From the NCBI RefSeq assembly GCF_946478805.1, contig NZ_CAMLDC010000017.1, forward strand, positions 1 to 64,000: 64,000 bases of DNA, read 5' to 3'. Position numbers and translations under genes: made by a program. The stretch comes from an uncultured Fluviicola sp. (lineage in GTDB: Bacteria > Bacteroidota > Bacteroidia > Flavobacteriales > Crocinitomicaceae). This document shows, in pieces, positions 44,803 through 53,075 of this stretch. The notes under the pieces were generated by a model. It did not search any database. It was given only the letters and a program-made list of their open reading frames with translations, and had not been told where the DNA came from. The stretch's first letter is position 1. Each line of letters opens with the position of its first letter.

Positions 44803-45759
44803 ATGAGTAAGATACTATCCTGGATAACTCCTGAAAATGATAAAAGAAGAAAATTCATCGCAATTGCTTTGACCGTTTTTCTTTCATACTTATTAACCAC
44901 TATCGGGGTTTACGCGTTGGGAGAATACGGCCTGTCCATGTTTGTAATCACTCCCATCTTTATGGGGATTTGTCCGGTAGTCATTTATGGAAGTAAAAAG
45001 AATATGACTTACGGCGCTGCATTTAACCTGGCTGCTTTAACATTACTGTTTTTTCTCCTTGTTTTGCTGTGCTTTGCATTGGAAGGGATTATTTGTATTG
45101 CCATGGCTCTGCCATTCCTGTTGTTAGGTGTCTGGATCGGTTCTTTTTTCGGTTGCATCATTATAAATAAACGGCCAAAAGGAGGCGCGCCAACTGTGAT
45201 TGCCTTGTTTTTCATTATCCCGATTTTCGGTTTCGTTGAAAAAGATATTGCTCCTTCCGTAACTTCTGTCACCACCTTTATTGATATAGATGCCAGTCCT
45301 GAAGTTGTTTGGGAAAATGTTGTTGAATTTCCGCAGTTAAAAGAACCGACCGAATTTCTTTTCAAAACAGGAATTGCTTATCCGATCAATGCGAAAATCA
45401 ATGGAAACGGAGTAGGTGCAATCCGTTATTGCAACTTTACCACCGGAAGCTTTGTGGAACCTATAACGGTTTGGAATGAACCGAAATTATTGGCTTTTGA
45501 TGTGTTGGAACAACCGGCTCCAATGAAAGAGGTCAGTTTTTGGGATATCGATGCACCTCACCTGCACGATTACTTTGTTTCGAAGAAAGGACAATTCAAA
45601 TTGATTGCACTTCCGAATGGAAAAACGCGTTTGGAGGGAACAACCTGGTATTACCACCGCATCAAACCTGAATTCTACTGGAAACTGTGGAGTAATTACA
45701 TTGTGCATTCGATACATAACCGCGTTTTGGAGCATATTAAAGAGAATTCAGAGAGATAA
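44803..45759 (+). CDS. membrane protein with C-terminal SRPBCC/START-like domain
   Basis: This 318-residue protein has about four membrane segments in residues 20-155, then a soluble domain starting TTFIDIDASPEVVWENVVEFPQL, which is typical of SRPBCC (polyketide cyclase-like) ligand-binding domains and ends with a long helix (SIHNRVLEHIKEN). The ligand is unknown. It follows the DUF695 gene after 22 bases. Confidence 0.78.
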   Translation: MSKILSWITPENDKRRKFIAIALTVFLSYLLTTIGVYALGEYGLSMFVITPIFMGICPVVIYGSKKNMTYGAAFNLAALTLLFFLLVLLCFALEGIICIAMALPFLLLGVWIGSFFGCIIINKRPKGGAPTVIALFFIIPIFGFVEKDIAPSVTSVTTFIDIDASPEVVWENVVEFPQLKEPTEFLFKTGIAYPINAKINGNGVGAIRYCNFTTGSFVEPITVWNEPKLLAFDVLEQPAPMKEVSFWDIDAPHLHDYFVSKKGQFKLIALPNGKTRLEGTTWYYHRIKPEFYWKLWSNYIVHSIHNRVLEHIKENSER

Positions 45760-45870
45760 CTAAAAAATCTCGCTAAACCCTTTCTTTTCTCCCGCAGAGG
45801 CCACAAATGGCACGTATTTTTAGTTTTAAATTGAAGTTGTTTTCTTGGAAGTATCGAAAGGATATGAGAT

Positions 45871-46824
45871 TCAGATATTAGATTTATTAATTTTAAATCT
45901 TTGGCAAGACAAATTCCCATCCTTATTAAAATCTATTTCAAAAATAAAGTTGTTATGATTATTCTCTGCCATATAATTGATGAATATGTTTTTGAATTTA
46001 TCTTTTGAGAAAGCCATCTCATCAAAATCAAGATCCGCTAACGTACCAGCTATATAATCTGGGATGCGAATGAATTCGTCAAAAAATGGATCACTGGTAC
46101 TTTTGGCTAAAGTATATGCAAACTTTCCATCAAATTCAGTCAGTTCCCATAAATTAGAATAAAATAAACTAGAGGAAACTCCGTCACAAATATCATTTAT
46201 GGCATCTCGATCGGAAAACCAACCAAATAGAGTTGGTTTACACTTCTCTACAATAACAGCTGAAACATAAGCACCTAACATAGTAATTAATGACATGTCA
46301 GCTATTAGATTGACCTTTTTATCAATTTTTATTTGCTCTAAAACACATTTATATTTCTTTGTAAGTTTCTCATAATGTTTGCTATGCTCAGGAAAGTTCT
46401 TTTTCCGAGCCAAATTCAAATCTATAAGAGCTTGAAAAGAATTTAAAAGGGTTGTTTTGTAATCCTCATGCTGAGAAGATAGTTTTCTTCGATTTTTTAA
46501 AACAAAAGAAATGTTTAGTAAAGGATAGTTAGTTAAAAAGTGAATAAAATCGATATTAACTGTCTTCGAACTCTTAATATCCTTTTTAGCAATGATTTTA
46601 ATTAATTCAGACAAACTATTAAAATCGTGTATATAAGGGACCAAAGTAAAAGTGATAACATCATTTGGTTTTTGTTTATTATTTAAACAATAGTCACTAT
46701 AACAAGTCCATTTTGCTATAGTTTCCATATTTTTGAGGTAATGATTTTCAATATCAACTTGAGCACTTTTGCTAAATGTATTATGTAATAATTGAACTAT
46801 TGGATTGTTTACATAATTTTTCAT
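45871..46824 (-). CDS. unknown protein, AT-rich accessory gene
   Basis: This 317-residue protein is rich in Asn, Lys and Ile, and its DNA is visibly more AT-rich than its neighbours. No signal peptide or membrane segment is seen. I do not recognise the family. The segment DPFFDEFIRIPDYIAGTLADLDF faintly recalls the C-terminal part of DUF3800-type proteins, too weak to name. It lies alone on the minus strand among plus-strand genes, which suggests acquisition by transfer. Confidence 0.65.
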   Translation of the reverse strand: MKNYVNNPIVQLLHNTFSKSAQVDIENHYLKNMETIAKWTCYSDYCLNNKQKPNDVITFTLVPYIHDFNSLSELIKIIAKKDIKSSKTVNIDFIHFLTNYPLLNISFVLKNRRKLSSQHEDYKTTLLNSFQALIDLNLARKKNFPEHSKHYEKLTKKYKCVLEQIKIDKKVNLIADMSLITMLGAYVSAVIVEKCKPTLFGWFSDRDAINDICDGVSSSLFYSNLWELTEFDGKFAYTLAKSTSDPFFDEFIRIPDYIAGTLADLDFDEMAFSKDKFKNIFINYMAENNHNNFIFEIDFNKDGNLSCQRFKINKSNI

Positions 46825-46885
46825 GTGCTTATTAAAATTGATTTGTTTAGAAACTTTAAGGTACAGACTAATTTTTTATTTTTAC

Positions 46886-47212
46886 ATGAAACATCTCGAA
46901 ATCATCATGATCCCGGTTGCGGATCAGCAAAAAGCAAAGGAGTTCTATCTGAAATTGGGCTTCGAACTGATTATGGAAGCGCCTTCCGAACATGGAGAAA
47001 CGTGGATCCAATTGGGTTTACCAGGCTCAGATATAACAATTTCCTTGGCGAAATTTCACGGGATCATTATTGAAACGGAGGATATCGCTGAAAAAATGGA
47101 GGAGCTAAAATTAAAAGATATCAAGGTTGAGAACATGCACGAAACTCCTTGGGGTAAATTTGCGTGGTTGAAGGATATTGACGGAAACAGTTTATGTTTA
47201 CACCAGAAGTAA
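46886..47212 (+). CDS. VOC-family (glyoxalase-like) protein
   Basis: This 108-residue protein has one vicinal-oxygen-chelate domain: KHLEIIMIPVADQQKAKEFYLKLGFEL at the start and WGKFAWLKDIDGNSLCLHQ at the end. Such proteins act as lyases, dioxygenases or resistance factors; no substrate can be named. The frame runs upstream to 46823, overlapping the divergent gene, but family members begin with the MKHL strand, so 46886 is preferred. Confidence 0.85.
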   Translation: MKHLEIIMIPVADQQKAKEFYLKLGFELIMEAPSEHGETWIQLGLPGSDITISLAKFHGIIIETEDIAEKMEELKLKDIKVENMHETPWGKFAWLKDIDGNSLCLHQK

Positions 47213-47408
47213 GGTTTTCCCCGCAGAGTTTTTGACTGCAATACACTTTTATGCCATTTTTTTGTAGGTGGAAATTACGTTCTGCCTAAATCTGCGTAAT
47301 CAAAGGAATATGAAAACATTGGATTCTTCGAATTTCATCAACTAAAACATTTGCTTTTAATCCTCATTTGCTCAATTCTTCCTAACTTGCAGGTTCTTAA
47401 CTTAAGCG

Positions 47409-49139
47409 ATGAGAGGAATCAACCCTAAACAACACTACGATGTTGTCATTATCGGTGGTGGAGTTAGTGGACTAACCTCTGCGGCTCTATTCAGTAAAGC
47501 CGGTATTTCCTGTTGTGTTATTGAAATGGACAATCGTCCGGGTGGTTACCTGGCAGGATTTCGACGTCATGATTTCCGCTTCGATTCCGCCATTCACTGG
47601 CTTAACAATTGCGGCCCGAATGGATTGGTAACCAAGATTTTCAAGATCATAGGGGATGATTACCCCAAATGCAAGGATCAAAAGAATATCCGCCGCTTTG
47701 TGAGTGACGATTTCGATTACATGGTGACCAATAATCCGGATGAACTGAAAGAGCAATGGATCAAGGAGTTTCCCCATGAAAAGAAAGGGATTATCCGTTT
47801 TTTCAGGGATGCAAAACGCATAGGGAAATCGTTTGAACGGTATGCAAACTTAAGCCGCACTATGAATTCCATGACTTGGTACGAATACCCGATTCATGGA
47901 TTGAGAATGCTGGGATTCGCTTTGCCTTTCATTCCACATGTACGCTATACCGGTGAAGAAAAATTAAAAAAAGGGTTGGATCGGTATTTTACCGACGAAA
48001 AGCTGCATCGTGTATTCTGTTCGGAACCGGACGTGCTTTCTTGCTTGATTCCGATTTCCTGGGCATATATCAAGGATTTCCAACTACCACCGGATGGGGG
48101 AAGTCAGAGTTTTCCCGAATGGTTGATGTACACAACGGAAAAGATGGGCGGGGAGATTTTCTTCAAATCCAGGGTTACAGAAGTTTTGGTGGAAAATAAT
48201 GTAGCAAAAGGTGTGAAATTCGATCATAGAGGAACGGAACACACTGTTTCAAGTAAATACGTCGTTGCAGCTTGTGATGCGGAAACCTTGTTTGAGAAAA
48301 TGCTTCCACAAAAAAACATTCCCGATAAGATGAAGGACCGTTTGAAAGGAGCACCGCTATACGCTTCAGCAATTACGATCGCACTTGGGATTGATTGTCC
48401 TTCAGAAGAATTGGGTTTGGGCGAGGAAATTATCTTTTTAGCCGACACCTCTGTCGGACGTGACGATTTAGGTCAGGGAGATCCACATTTGAGCGGGATT
48501 CACATCCTTGCTTCAACGGTGCGTGACAAATCATTATCCCTTCCGGAACACGGAACAATCACCTTATTCATTCCCGCCTGGATGGAAAACAACAATTTCT
48601 GGGGATGCGAAATCGATGAGAACGGAGATTACATTCGTGGAGAGGAATACAACCGTATCAAGGATGAATATGCTAATATACTGATTGACCGGGTGGAAGA
48701 GAAGTTGATCCCGAACCTGCGAAAACACATCCTGTATTGTGATGTTGCAACTCCGATCACGCATTTCCGCTATACAGGAAATAAGAATGGAACGATGATG
48801 GCACAAAAACCAGGTAAGGAAAATTACCAGGGAAAAGTAGCTTCTTATATCACGCCTGTTGAAAACCTGTTCCTGAGTGGTCACTGGGCTGATCTGGGCG
48901 GAGGAATTCCGATTGCCATCAAATCGTCGATCAACACAACCTTGCTTGTACTACAAAAGGAAGACAAGAAACGGTTTAAACTGCTTTCCAGGTACATGGA
49001 TGGTAAAATCGGAGCGGATGAACTGAGAACTTCCGACCTGTTGGTCAAATACGACAATTCCTGGATCAAGGATCCGACTCCTGCCCAAAAGAAAGTCAAG
49101 AGACGGGAAGAGGGCTTAAGTACCGACTTAACTGCCTAA
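47409..49139 (+). CDS. FAD-dependent oxidoreductase, CrtISO/phytoene desaturase-like
   Basis: This 576-residue protein has an N-terminal FAD motif (DVVIIGGGVSGLTSAALFSKAG ending in the acidic VIEMDNRPGG) and the C-terminal signature GHWADLGGGIPIAIKSSINT, as in carotenoid isomerases and desaturases. The extra C-terminal tail of about 40 residues is charged. No other carotenoid gene is nearby, so a carotenoid role is not assured; retinol saturase-like or lipid substrates are alternatives. It stands alone, and the following gap (49140-49355) holds the operator of the next cluster. Confidence 0.82.
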   Translation: MRGINPKQHYDVVIIGGGVSGLTSAALFSKAGISCCVIEMDNRPGGYLAGFRRHDFRFDSAIHWLNNCGPNGLVTKIFKIIGDDYPKCKDQKNIRRFVSDDFDYMVTNNPDELKEQWIKEFPHEKKGIIRFFRDAKRIGKSFERYANLSRTMNSMTWYEYPIHGLRMLGFALPFIPHVRYTGEEKLKKGLDRYFTDEKLHRVFCSEPDVLSCLIPISWAYIKDFQLPPDGGSQSFPEWLMYTTEKMGGEIFFKSRVTEVLVENNVAKGVKFDHRGTEHTVSSKYVVAACDAETLFEKMLPQKNIPDKMKDRLKGAPLYASAITIALGIDCPSEELGLGEEIIFLADTSVGRDDLGQGDPHLSGIHILASTVRDKSLSLPEHGTITLFIPAWMENNNFWGCEIDENGDYIRGEEYNRIKDEYANILIDRVEEKLIPNLRKHILYCDVATPITHFRYTGNKNGTMMAQKPGKENYQGKVASYITPVENLFLSGHWADLGGGIPIAIKSSINTTLLVLQKEDKKRFKLLSRYMDGKIGADELRTSDLLVKYDNSWIKDPTPAQKKVKRREEGLSTDLTA

Positions 49140-49295
49140 CAAGGTTTCGGAGTTCTCCAGGTGAATTATACAGTCAGGATATTGTAATTCGGACTATTCA
49201 GACAGTATCAATAACTGATGAAATCTCCTTCCCGGAAAAGTTTTATCCTGAAAACCATTTCTATTTCGCAATTAAATCAAATTATTAACCGAATT

Positions 49296-49309
49296 GTGAC
49301 TTTAGTCAC
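49296..49309. promoter_or_regulatory. Crp/Fnr-type palindromic operator
   Basis: GTGACT-TT-AGTCAC is a perfect 14-base inverted repeat, within TTGTGACTTTAGTCACTG, close to the Crp-type half-site TGTGA-N6-TCAC. A near -7 box (CAACTTTG, 49332-49339, one mismatch) lies downstream. If transcription begins near 49344, the palindrome is centred near -41.5, the usual position of a class II activator. Confidence 0.6.
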
Positions 49310-49355
49310 TGTTTACTAATTTTCATTGTTCCAACTTTGTAAAAAACAAGTGACT

Positions 49356-49562
49356 ATGAAAATGAATATGCACACAATTGACAGAGTTATCCGGATTTTA
49401 CTTTCCCTGGTGATAGTAACGCTTTATTTTTCCGGTCATCTTACCGGAACACTTGCTATAATTGCATTGGTTGTAGCGGTAATCTTCACATTAACCAGTC
49501 TCATCGGTTTTTGTCCACTGTATAGCTTACTTGGAATATCTACCAGGAAGAAAAGCAAATGA
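49356..49562 (+). CDS. DUF2892-family inner membrane protein
   Basis: This 68-residue protein has two membrane segments and the pattern MHTIDRVIRILLSLVIVTLYF ... TSLIGFCPLYSLLGIST, which is the DUF2892 (YgaP membrane part) family. Such proteins are often linked to rhodaneses. ATG 49356 is preferred over the upstream in-frame start at 49326 because the latter overlaps the probable promoter. It is the first gene of a cluster with a DUF6132 protein and two rhodaneses. Confidence 0.88.
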   Translation: MKMNMHTIDRVIRILLSLVIVTLYFSGHLTGTLAIIALVVAVIFTLTSLIGFCPLYSLLGISTRKKSK

Positions 49563-49762
49563 AGCGATTTTTAAAAAATTATCGACTAGGACTTATAGGA
49601 GTGATACTCGGTGGAGTCGGAGGATATGCCTATTATCATTTTATAGGCTGTTCCAGCGGCTCCTGTCCAATCACATCAAAACCGGTAAACAGTATCCTAT
49701 ATGGCTCTATGATGGGATTTCTACTCTTAAGTAGTTTTAATGTCAAATCTAAAAAAGAATAA
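49559..49762 (+). CDS. DUF6132-family membrane protein
   Basis: This 67-residue protein has two membrane segments and a conserved middle FIGCSSGSCPITSKPVNSIL, with two Cys, matching the DUF6132 family. Its start overlaps the DUF2892 stop by four bases (ATGA), showing translational coupling. The Cys pair facing the membrane edge could take part in sulfur or thiol chemistry with the rhodaneses that follow, but this is inference. Confidence 0.85.
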   Translation: MKRFLKNYRLGLIGVILGGVGGYAYYHFIGCSSGSCPITSKPVNSILYGSMMGFLLLSSFNVKSKKE

Positions 49763-49764
49763 AA

Positions 49765-50010
49765 ATGGAAGGGACGATTATTGATGTTCGCTCTTACCAG
49801 GAATACCTTGGCGGACATGTGGCAGGTAGCATCCTGATTCCTTTACAGGAAATTCCCGATAGACTGGATGAAATAAGACAATTTTCACAGCCAATTATTC
49901 TGTGCTGTGCAAGTGGGAACAGGAGTGCACAAGCAACTCAATTTCTTCAAAACCAAGGAATAAATTGTTCCGATGGGGGAAGTTGGATGGATTTAGATGT
50001 GAATAGCTAA
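49765..50010 (+). CDS. rhodanese-like sulfurtransferase (first copy)
   Basis: This 81-residue single-domain rhodanese has IIDVRSYQEYLGGHVAGSILIPLQEI and the active-site loop LCCASGNRS, where the second Cys carries the persulfide. It is short, ending soon after the loop. It starts two bases after the DUF6132 stop. It probably receives or passes on sulfane sulfur. Confidence 0.9.
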   Translation: MEGTIIDVRSYQEYLGGHVAGSILIPLQEIPDRLDEIRQFSQPIILCCASGNRSAQATQFLQNQGINCSDGGSWMDLDVNS

Positions 50011-50021
50011 AATAAGAAAAT

Positions 50022-50339
50022 ATGATACAAGGATTAAAGAACTTATTCGGAATCGGTTCAAAAGTGGATTTCAATGAATTAATGAACAAAGGAGCCCAGA
50101 TCATAGATGTAAGAACACCGTCCGAATTTAACAGCGGACATATTAAAGGATCTTTAAACATTCCATTATCCAACATTTCAGAGAACCTGGCCAAAATCAG
50201 AAAAGATAAGCCCATTATTACTTGTTGCGCTTCCGGAATGAGGAGTGCATCAGCCAAGAGTATCCTAACTTCAAAAGGTTACCGGGAAGTACACAATGGA
50301 GGAGGATGGACGAGTCTTCAACAAAAGATTCGAAAGTAA
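50022..50339 (+). CDS. rhodanese-like sulfurtransferase (second copy)
   Basis: This 105-residue rhodanese has IDVRTPSEFNSGHIKGSLNIPL and the active-site loop ITCCASGMRSASA. It starts with a short region (MIQGLKNLFGIGSKV) also seen in similar single-domain rhodaneses. It lies 11 bases after the first copy and clearly belongs to the same operon. Two copies with matching loops CCASGNRS and CCASGMRS suggest duplication with separate roles. Confidence 0.92.
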   Translation: MIQGLKNLFGIGSKVDFNELMNKGAQIIDVRTPSEFNSGHIKGSLNIPLSNISENLAKIRKDKPIITCCASGMRSASAKSILTSKGYREVHNGGGWTSLQQKIRK

Positions 50340-50399
50340 AACAATGTTCACGTTAACAATTATTGCAAAAACAAAAGAGTAAATCCCTAAGTGAATTTC

Positions 50400-50407
50400 T
50401 AACTTTG
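50400..50407 (+). promoter_or_regulatory. -7 promoter box of the thioredoxin gene
   Basis: TAACTTTG matches TAnnTTTG and ends 19 bases before the thioredoxin ATG. No good -33 box is seen. The gene may have its own start site in addition to read-through from the rhodaneses. Confidence 0.5.
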
Positions 50408-50426
50408 AAAAATAAGCACAAAAGTT

Positions 50427-50723
50427 ATGGCATCTTTTTCTGAAATAATAAACTCCGACAAACCTGTTCTGGTTGACTTTTTCGCAGAATGGTGTGGCCC
50501 ATGCAAAACCATGAAGCCTATCCTGGAGGATTTGAAGTCCAAATTAGGCAGTTCCGCTTCTGTTCTGAAGGTAGACGTGGATAAAAATCCCCATGCGGCA
50601 AGCAAGTATCAGATAAAAAGTATCCCGACATTGATCCTGTTCAAAAAAGGGAAGCCGGTTTGGAGGCAATCCGGTGTGGTACAGGCAAATCAATTGGCTC
50701 AGATCATCAAACAACACCAATAA
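50427..50723 (+). CDS. thioredoxin
   Basis: This 98-residue protein has the thioredoxin fold with the active site [14 protein letters not shown] and the cis-proline region [11 protein letters not shown]. There is no signal peptide, so it acts in the cytoplasm, reducing disulfides or persulfides. It lies 87 bases behind the second rhodanese, which may form a persulfide-releasing pair with it. Confidence 0.94.
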   Translation: MASFSEIINSDKPVLVDFFAEWCGPCKTMKPILEDLKSKLGSSASVLKVDVDKNPHAASKYQIKSIPTLILFKKGKPVWRQSGVVQANQLAQIIKQHQ

Positions 50724-50748
50724 GCCAATTCCCCTAATCCATCTCTTC

Positions 50749-51648
50749 ATGAAAATTGCTTTCGCGATAGCTTTATCGATGCTCCAATTCTATTCCTTCT
50801 CACAAGGGAAAAGTTCTTGGGAAATACCCTTTCAACTGGAAAACAATTGCATTTACATCTATTGCAAAGTGAATGAGACCGATAGTGTGCGATTCCTGTT
50901 TGACACGGGTGCAGATGGTTCCGTGATCAACAGTGATTCAGATAAACAACTCCACTTGAAAATCGATGGAAAATCCGTTAATCGTGGCTCCAATGGAAGC
51001 GACACGGTGTTTCAAAGTACTGGAAACAGGGTTGTTTTCGATGGATTGGAACAAACAGATATTCCATTCACCTTAATTTCTTTTGGAACAAACAGTTTGG
51101 ATGGTGTTTTTGGGACTGACCTCATGAAGAATTACATCATTGAAATCAACTACGATCGGAAAAATCTGAAATTTTCAAAAAAAGATCACTTCAAAACCGA
51201 TTTGCGCTCTTACGATAAAATCAGGATTCACTATGTTGCGAGTTATCCGTCCATCAAGTGCAACTTGGTCATTCAAGGAAAAAGGTACAGCGGATTGTTC
51301 GGCTTGGATAGCGGAGCAGACGATGCATTAACGATTGCTTCACCTTATGGAGCCAAGAATGAGTTTAAACAAAAAACGCAACAGATTGCGTCGTCTGTTT
51401 TTCAAGGTTCGGACGGGTCGACTTACGAAATGTCGATTGTAGAAGCCCCGGAACTTCAAGTAGGCAAGAAAGTATTCTATCGTATCCCGATGAACTTATC
51501 CAACGCAAAGGAAGGCATAGATGCAACGGAAGATATGGCCGGATTCTTTGGGAATAATTTCTTAAAAAGATTCAATGTCGTTTTGGATTTGGGAAAGGGA
51601 TTCATTTACCTGAAACCCAATGCGAATCTCTACGTCCCCTTTTTTTAG
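50749..51648 (+). CDS. exported retropepsin-like aspartic protease
   Basis: This 299-residue protein has a signal peptide (MKIAFAIALSMLQFYSFSQ). Two aspartyl protease-like motifs occur, FLFDTGADGSVI in the first half and FGLDSGADDAL in the second, which is the two-lobe arrangement of Bacteroidota aspartyl proteases (DTGA and DSGA). It would act outside the cytoplasm. ATG 50749 is preferred over the upstream frame, which overlaps thioredoxin. Substrates are unknown. Confidence 0.82.
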   Translation: MKIAFAIALSMLQFYSFSQGKSSWEIPFQLENNCIYIYCKVNETDSVRFLFDTGADGSVINSDSDKQLHLKIDGKSVNRGSNGSDTVFQSTGNRVVFDGLEQTDIPFTLISFGTNSLDGVFGTDLMKNYIIEINYDRKNLKFSKKDHFKTDLRSYDKIRIHYVASYPSIKCNLVIQGKRYSGLFGLDSGADDALTIASPYGAKNEFKQKTQQIASSVFQGSDGSTYEMSIVEAPELQVGKKVFYRIPMNLSNAKEGIDATEDMAGFFGNNFLKRFNVVLDLGKGFIYLKPNANLYVPFF

Positions 51649-51652
51649 CAAT

Positions 51653-51682
51653 AAAAAGAGTCTGTCGTGCCACAACAGACTC
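51653..51682 (-). terminator. terminator of the nitroreductase gene
   Basis: GAGTCTGT (51658-51665) and ACAGACTC (51675-51682) pair over 8 bp. The run AAAAA at 51653-51657 gives a U run on the minus strand, so it ends the minus-strand transcript. Confidence 0.75.
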
Positions 51683-51707
51683 CTTCGTTTTCGTTGGTTA
51701 TTGATGG

Positions 51708-52334
51708 CTAGTTCAAAGTAATAGTCAATTCATCTAAAGGAATCCGTACTTTTTTCGCCTTTGCATAAGGATCCATTTCTTCATTACGGTAACCCAAAGC
51801 AAGAATCACAGCAGATTGCAATCCTTTTTCTTTCAATCCTAAAATCTCATCAAAAGCGGCATTATCAAACCCTTCCATCGGAGTGCTGTCCACTTTTAAA
51901 TTCGCTGCAGCCACGATCGCAGTTCCCAGAGCGATATACGCCTGTTTTGCTGCCCAGGTCTTCACGAATTCTTCGGGCATACTAACAAAAGCTGAAAGTT
52001 TTGCCTTGAATTCGTTTAAACTTTCCAAGGGGATATTTCGTGTGTTAGCAACCAATGCCATGTATTCATCAATGTGTGTTTGTGAAACATGCGTATAAGA
52101 AGCAAATACCAGTAAGTGAGAAGATTCGCCCACCTGCGGATTAAATGAAGCTGCTTGTAACCGTTGTTTGATCTCCGGATTTGAAATCGCTATAACCCGG
52201 AATGGTTGGATCCCGGCAGACGTTGCAGTCAGGTTGATCGCTTCCAGTATTTCAGTTACTTTTTCGTCCGATACTTTTTCAGATGTCATGCGTTTCGCCG
52301 CGTATCGCCAATTCAATGTGTCTATTAAGTTCAT
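51708..52334 (-). CDS. NAD(P)H-dependent nitroreductase-family oxidoreductase
   Basis: This 208-residue flavoprotein begins MNLIDTLNWRYAAKRM, with WRYAAKR as the FMN phosphate-contacting region, and contains TATSAGIQPFRVIAI and DSTPMEGFD, as in NfsB-like nitroreductases. It reduces nitro compounds or quinones. The frame is open to 52442, but a -7 promoter box (52352-52359) lies within the extra codons, so 52334 is the start. Confidence 0.9.
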   Translation of the reverse strand: MNLIDTLNWRYAAKRMTSEKVSDEKVTEILEAINLTATSAGIQPFRVIAISNPEIKQRLQAASFNPQVGESSHLLVFASYTHVSQTHIDEYMALVANTRNIPLESLNEFKAKLSAFVSMPEEFVKTWAAKQAYIALGTAIVAAANLKVDSTPMEGFDNAAFDEILGLKEKGLQSAVILALGYRNEEMDPYAKAKKVRIPLDELTITLN

Positions 52335-52351
52335 TATTTCTGTGTTTTCGA

Positions 52352-52359
52352 CAAAGGTA
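52352..52359 (-). promoter_or_regulatory. -7 promoter box of the nitroreductase gene
   Basis: TACCTTTG on the minus strand ends 17 bases before the ATG at 52334. A TTTG word lies 14 bases further upstream, shorter than the usual spacing. Confidence 0.5.
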
Positions 52360-52437
52360 AGTCGGATTAGTTTCAAAAAGACACTAATATACTTAATGAA
52401 ACCAGTTTCCTTGAAGAAACTGATAGACTCGTAATTT

Positions 52438-52458
52438 AGCAAATTAGCAAAATTGCTA
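52438..52458. repeat. second intergenic copy of the dispersed AT-rich repeat
   Basis: AGCAAATTAGCAAAATT (52438-52454) is identical to 28333-28349, followed here by GCTA, giving the partial palindrome AGCAAAATTGCTA. It lies in the divergent gap between the nitroreductase and pentapeptide-repeat genes. Confidence 0.5.
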
Positions 52459-52467
52459 ACAACTCCT

Positions 52468-52475
52468 TAGATTTG
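52468..52475 (+). promoter_or_regulatory. -7 promoter box of the pentapeptide-repeat gene
   Basis: TAGATTTG matches TAnnTTTG and ends 19 bases before the ATG at 52495. The dispersed repeat lies directly upstream, over the place a -33 box would occupy. Confidence 0.5.
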
Positions 52476-52494
52476 TTCGAATCCAAGAAGCAGC

Positions 52495-53070
52495 ATGAGC
52501 AACAAACTCCACCACGGAAAAACATTCAACAAAGTCAACTACATCAACAAGCAACTCATTAATAATGAATTCAGCAACTGTGTATTTGTGGAATGCGATT
52601 TCAAGAAAAGTAACTTCAGTAACATTGATTTCGTGGATTGTGAATTTGTCGGCTGTAACTTTTCGCTGACCATCCTGAAATTTGCAGATTTGAAGAATGC
52701 GCATTTCAGGGATTGCAAGATAGTAGGAGTGGACTTCAGTGCGTGTAACGATTTCCTGTTCACCGTCCAATTTACAGATTGCACCCTGGATTACGCAACC
52801 TTCCATTCCAAAAGCATGAAGCAGGCGGTCTTTACTAACTGCATTCTAAAGGAAGTGGATTTCTCTGAAGTTAACCTGACACAGGCAATCTTTAAAAATT
52901 GCGATCTGACTCGCTCTATCTTTGACAGAAGCATCCTGGACAAGGTAGATTTCAGCACATCTGTCAATTTTGAAATAAATCCGGAGCGAAACAGGATGAA
53001 GAAAACGGTTTTTTCATCCAATGGATTAATCGGCTTGCTTTCGAAATATGATTTAGTGGTGAAGGAATAA
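52495..53070 (+). CDS. pentapeptide-repeat protein
   Basis: This 191-residue protein consists largely of A(D/N)LxF-type pentapeptide repeats: CVFVECDFKKSNFSNIDFVD and CEFVGCNFSL, continuing to about residue 165 with a break near 80. The fold is a right-handed beta helix, as in MfpA and Qnr proteins that mimic DNA and protect gyrase. A resistance role is not shown by sequence alone; many Bacteroidota carry such genes with no known role. Length fits the short Qnr-like class. Confidence 0.88.
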   Translation: MSNKLHHGKTFNKVNYINKQLINNEFSNCVFVECDFKKSNFSNIDFVDCEFVGCNFSLTILKFADLKNAHFRDCKIVGVDFSACNDFLFTVQFTDCTLDYATFHSKSMKQAVFTNCILKEVDFSEVNLTQAIFKNCDLTRSIFDRSILDKVDFSTSVNFEINPERNRMKKTVFSSNGLIGLLSKYDLVVKE

Positions 53071-53075
53071 AGCGG

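Noticed and set aside
45696..45920. 74-residue minus-strand ORF between two genes
   Set aside because: It overlaps both neighbours and has no recognisable sequence.
45788..47240. CCGCAGAG words at 45794 and 47222 as a repeat family
   Set aside because: Only eight or nine bases are shared, in two places, which is too little to claim a repeat from this window.
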